NCBI GenBank assembly: GCA_938041705.1
Contig: CALISP010000077.1
Coordinates: 1 to 6,854, forward strand
Direction: 5' to 3'
DNA from: an uncultured Cocleimonas sp.
GTDB lineage: Bacteria > Pseudomonadota > Gammaproteobacteria > Thiotrichales > Thiotrichaceae
DNA length: 6,854 nt
Part shown: positions 6,046-6,854 of the stretch, piece by piece
Position numbering within the stretch: position 1 is the stretch's first letter
Layout of the letters: every line of letters begins with the position of its first letter
Position numbers and translations under genes: made by a program
Notes under the pieces: model-generated
What the model saw: the letters and a program-made list of their open reading frames with translations, nothing else
What the model was told of the DNA's origin: nothing
The model's database searches: none

Positions 6046-6854
6046 TCAAAAGTAATGTTACCTTCATTAACGTCCACATTAATTGTATCGCCCGAGACGA
6101 ATTCACCCGCTAACAGCTTCTGCGCTAATGGATTCTCCAGTTCGCTTTGAATCGCACGCTTTAATGGGCGAGCCCCATAAATAGGATCAAAGCCTTCAGC
6201 ACCAATCAAATCAAGCGCTGCTTCACTGAATTCAATATCAATATCTCTTTCAGTAAGTCGCTTGTTCAATATTTGTAATTGAATAGCAGCAATCTTTCTG
6301 ATTTCGTCTTTACCCAGTGGCTTAAATACGACGCTATCATCAATACGATTGATAAATTCAGGACGGAAGTGTGTACCGACCTTTTCCATCACAGCCGCTT
6401 TCATCAAGGTATATTCTTCAGCGTCAGTAAGTACATCATCCTTTAATTCTTGAGATGCCATTTTCTGAATCACATCCGAACCTAAGTTAGACGTCATAAC
6501 GATTACGGTATTCTTAAAATCAACTGTTCGACCTTGTCCATCCGTTAGGCGACCATCATCTAACACCTGCAATAAAATATTGAAAACATCAGGATGCGCT
6601 TTCTCAACTTCATCAAGTAACACAACCGAGTAAGGTTTACGACGAACCAGTTCTGTTAAATAACCACCTTCTTCATAACCTACGTAACCCGGGGGCGCAC
6701 CAATCAACCTTGCCACCGAATGTTTTTCCATGAATTCCGACATGTCGATGCGTACCATCGCATCAGACGTATCAAATAAGAAGTTAGATAGCGCTTTGGT
6801 TAACTCTGTTTTACCCACACCTGTTGGACCTAGGAATAGAAAAGATCCACTAGG
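6036..6854 (-). CDS. clpB: ClpB disaggregase, C-terminal part (5' end beyond window)
   Basis: ClpB is a cytosolic AAA+ chaperone that, with DnaK, pulls polypeptides out of heat-induced aggregates. Only the last 272 residues are visible; the frame stays open to the window's right edge, so the gene is cut by the window, not broken. The fragment holds the second ATPase domain. Counting from the first visible codon, it shows Walker A GPTGVGKT at 9-16, the pore loop GYVGYEEGG at 56-64, Walker B LLDE with Asp81 and Glu82, sensor 1 in MTSNLGS (Asn123), the arginine finger in FINRID (Arg170) and sensor 2 in GARPLKR (Arg229). The short C-terminus ends soon after NPLAQKLL, and IDMSEFMEKHSV with no ClpP-docking loop favours ClpB over ClpA or ClpC. 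The GTG at 6818 lies inside Walker A and is not a start. The gene is convergent with zapD. Its heat-shock promoter would lie outside the window. Confidence 0.96.
   Translation of the reverse strand, partial: PSGSFLFLGPTGVGKTELTKALSNFLFDTSDAMVRIDMSEFMEKHSVARLIGAPPGYVGYEEGGYLTELVRRKPYSVVLLDEVEKAHPDVFNILLQVLDDGRLTDGQGRTVDFKNTVIVMTSNLGSDVIQKMASQELKDDVLTDAEEYTLMKAAVMEKVGTHFRPEFINRIDDSVVFKPLGKDEIRKIAAIQLQILNKRLTERDIDIEFSEAALDLIGAEGFDPIYGARPLKRAIQSELENPLAQKLLAGEFVSGDTINVDVNEGNITFEKS

Noticed and set aside
6036..6818. A complete 260-residue gene starting at GTG 6818
   Set aside because: That GTG is the valine of the Walker A motif GPTGVGKT, and the frame continues open to the window edge with ClpB-like sequence.

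Overview
The window reads as chromosomal DNA of an AT-rich gammaproteobacterium. The adjacent coaE-zapD pair is a typical gammaproteobacterial arrangement, ZapD is largely confined to Beta- and Gammaproteobacteria, and the ClpB fragment is close to the enterobacterial protein as I remember it. I cannot name the genus. There is no sign of mobile DNA, CRISPR, tRNA or rRNA, and no gene-free stretch over 300 bases.

Layout. Bases 1-122 are non-coding and carry two inverted repeats and a weak promoter candidate. From 123 to 4336 three + strand genes form a tight operon: a class III PLP-dependent aminotransferase, a zinc-dependent beta-keto acid cleavage enzyme (BKACE, DUF849 family) and an acetoacetate-CoA ligase. 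After an 88-base non-coding stretch (4337-4424; 121 bases to the start I prefer) come coaE (dephospho-CoA kinase, starting on TTG) and zapD (FtsZ-associated division protein), both on +. A GC-rich bidirectional terminator (about 5941-5989) separates zapD from the convergent 3' part of clpB on the - strand. clpB runs off the right edge, so only the second AAA+ domain and C-terminus are visible.

How the genes fit together. The three operon genes suggest a catabolic route. A transaminase would turn an amino acid, most economically a beta-amino acid, into a beta-keto acid. BKACE would exchange it with acetyl-CoA to give a new acyl-CoA plus acetoacetate. The ligase would re-activate the acetoacetate to acetoacetyl-CoA, which a thiolase encoded elsewhere could split to acetyl-CoA. 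The route is inferred from enzyme families and order, and the substrate is unknown. In the BKACE, an Arg and an Asn occupy positions that are Glu and Asp in the characterised lysine-pathway enzyme Kce, which argues against the Kce substrate. coaE, zapD and clpB are housekeeping genes, so the catabolic operon looks like an accessory unit placed next to a core locus.
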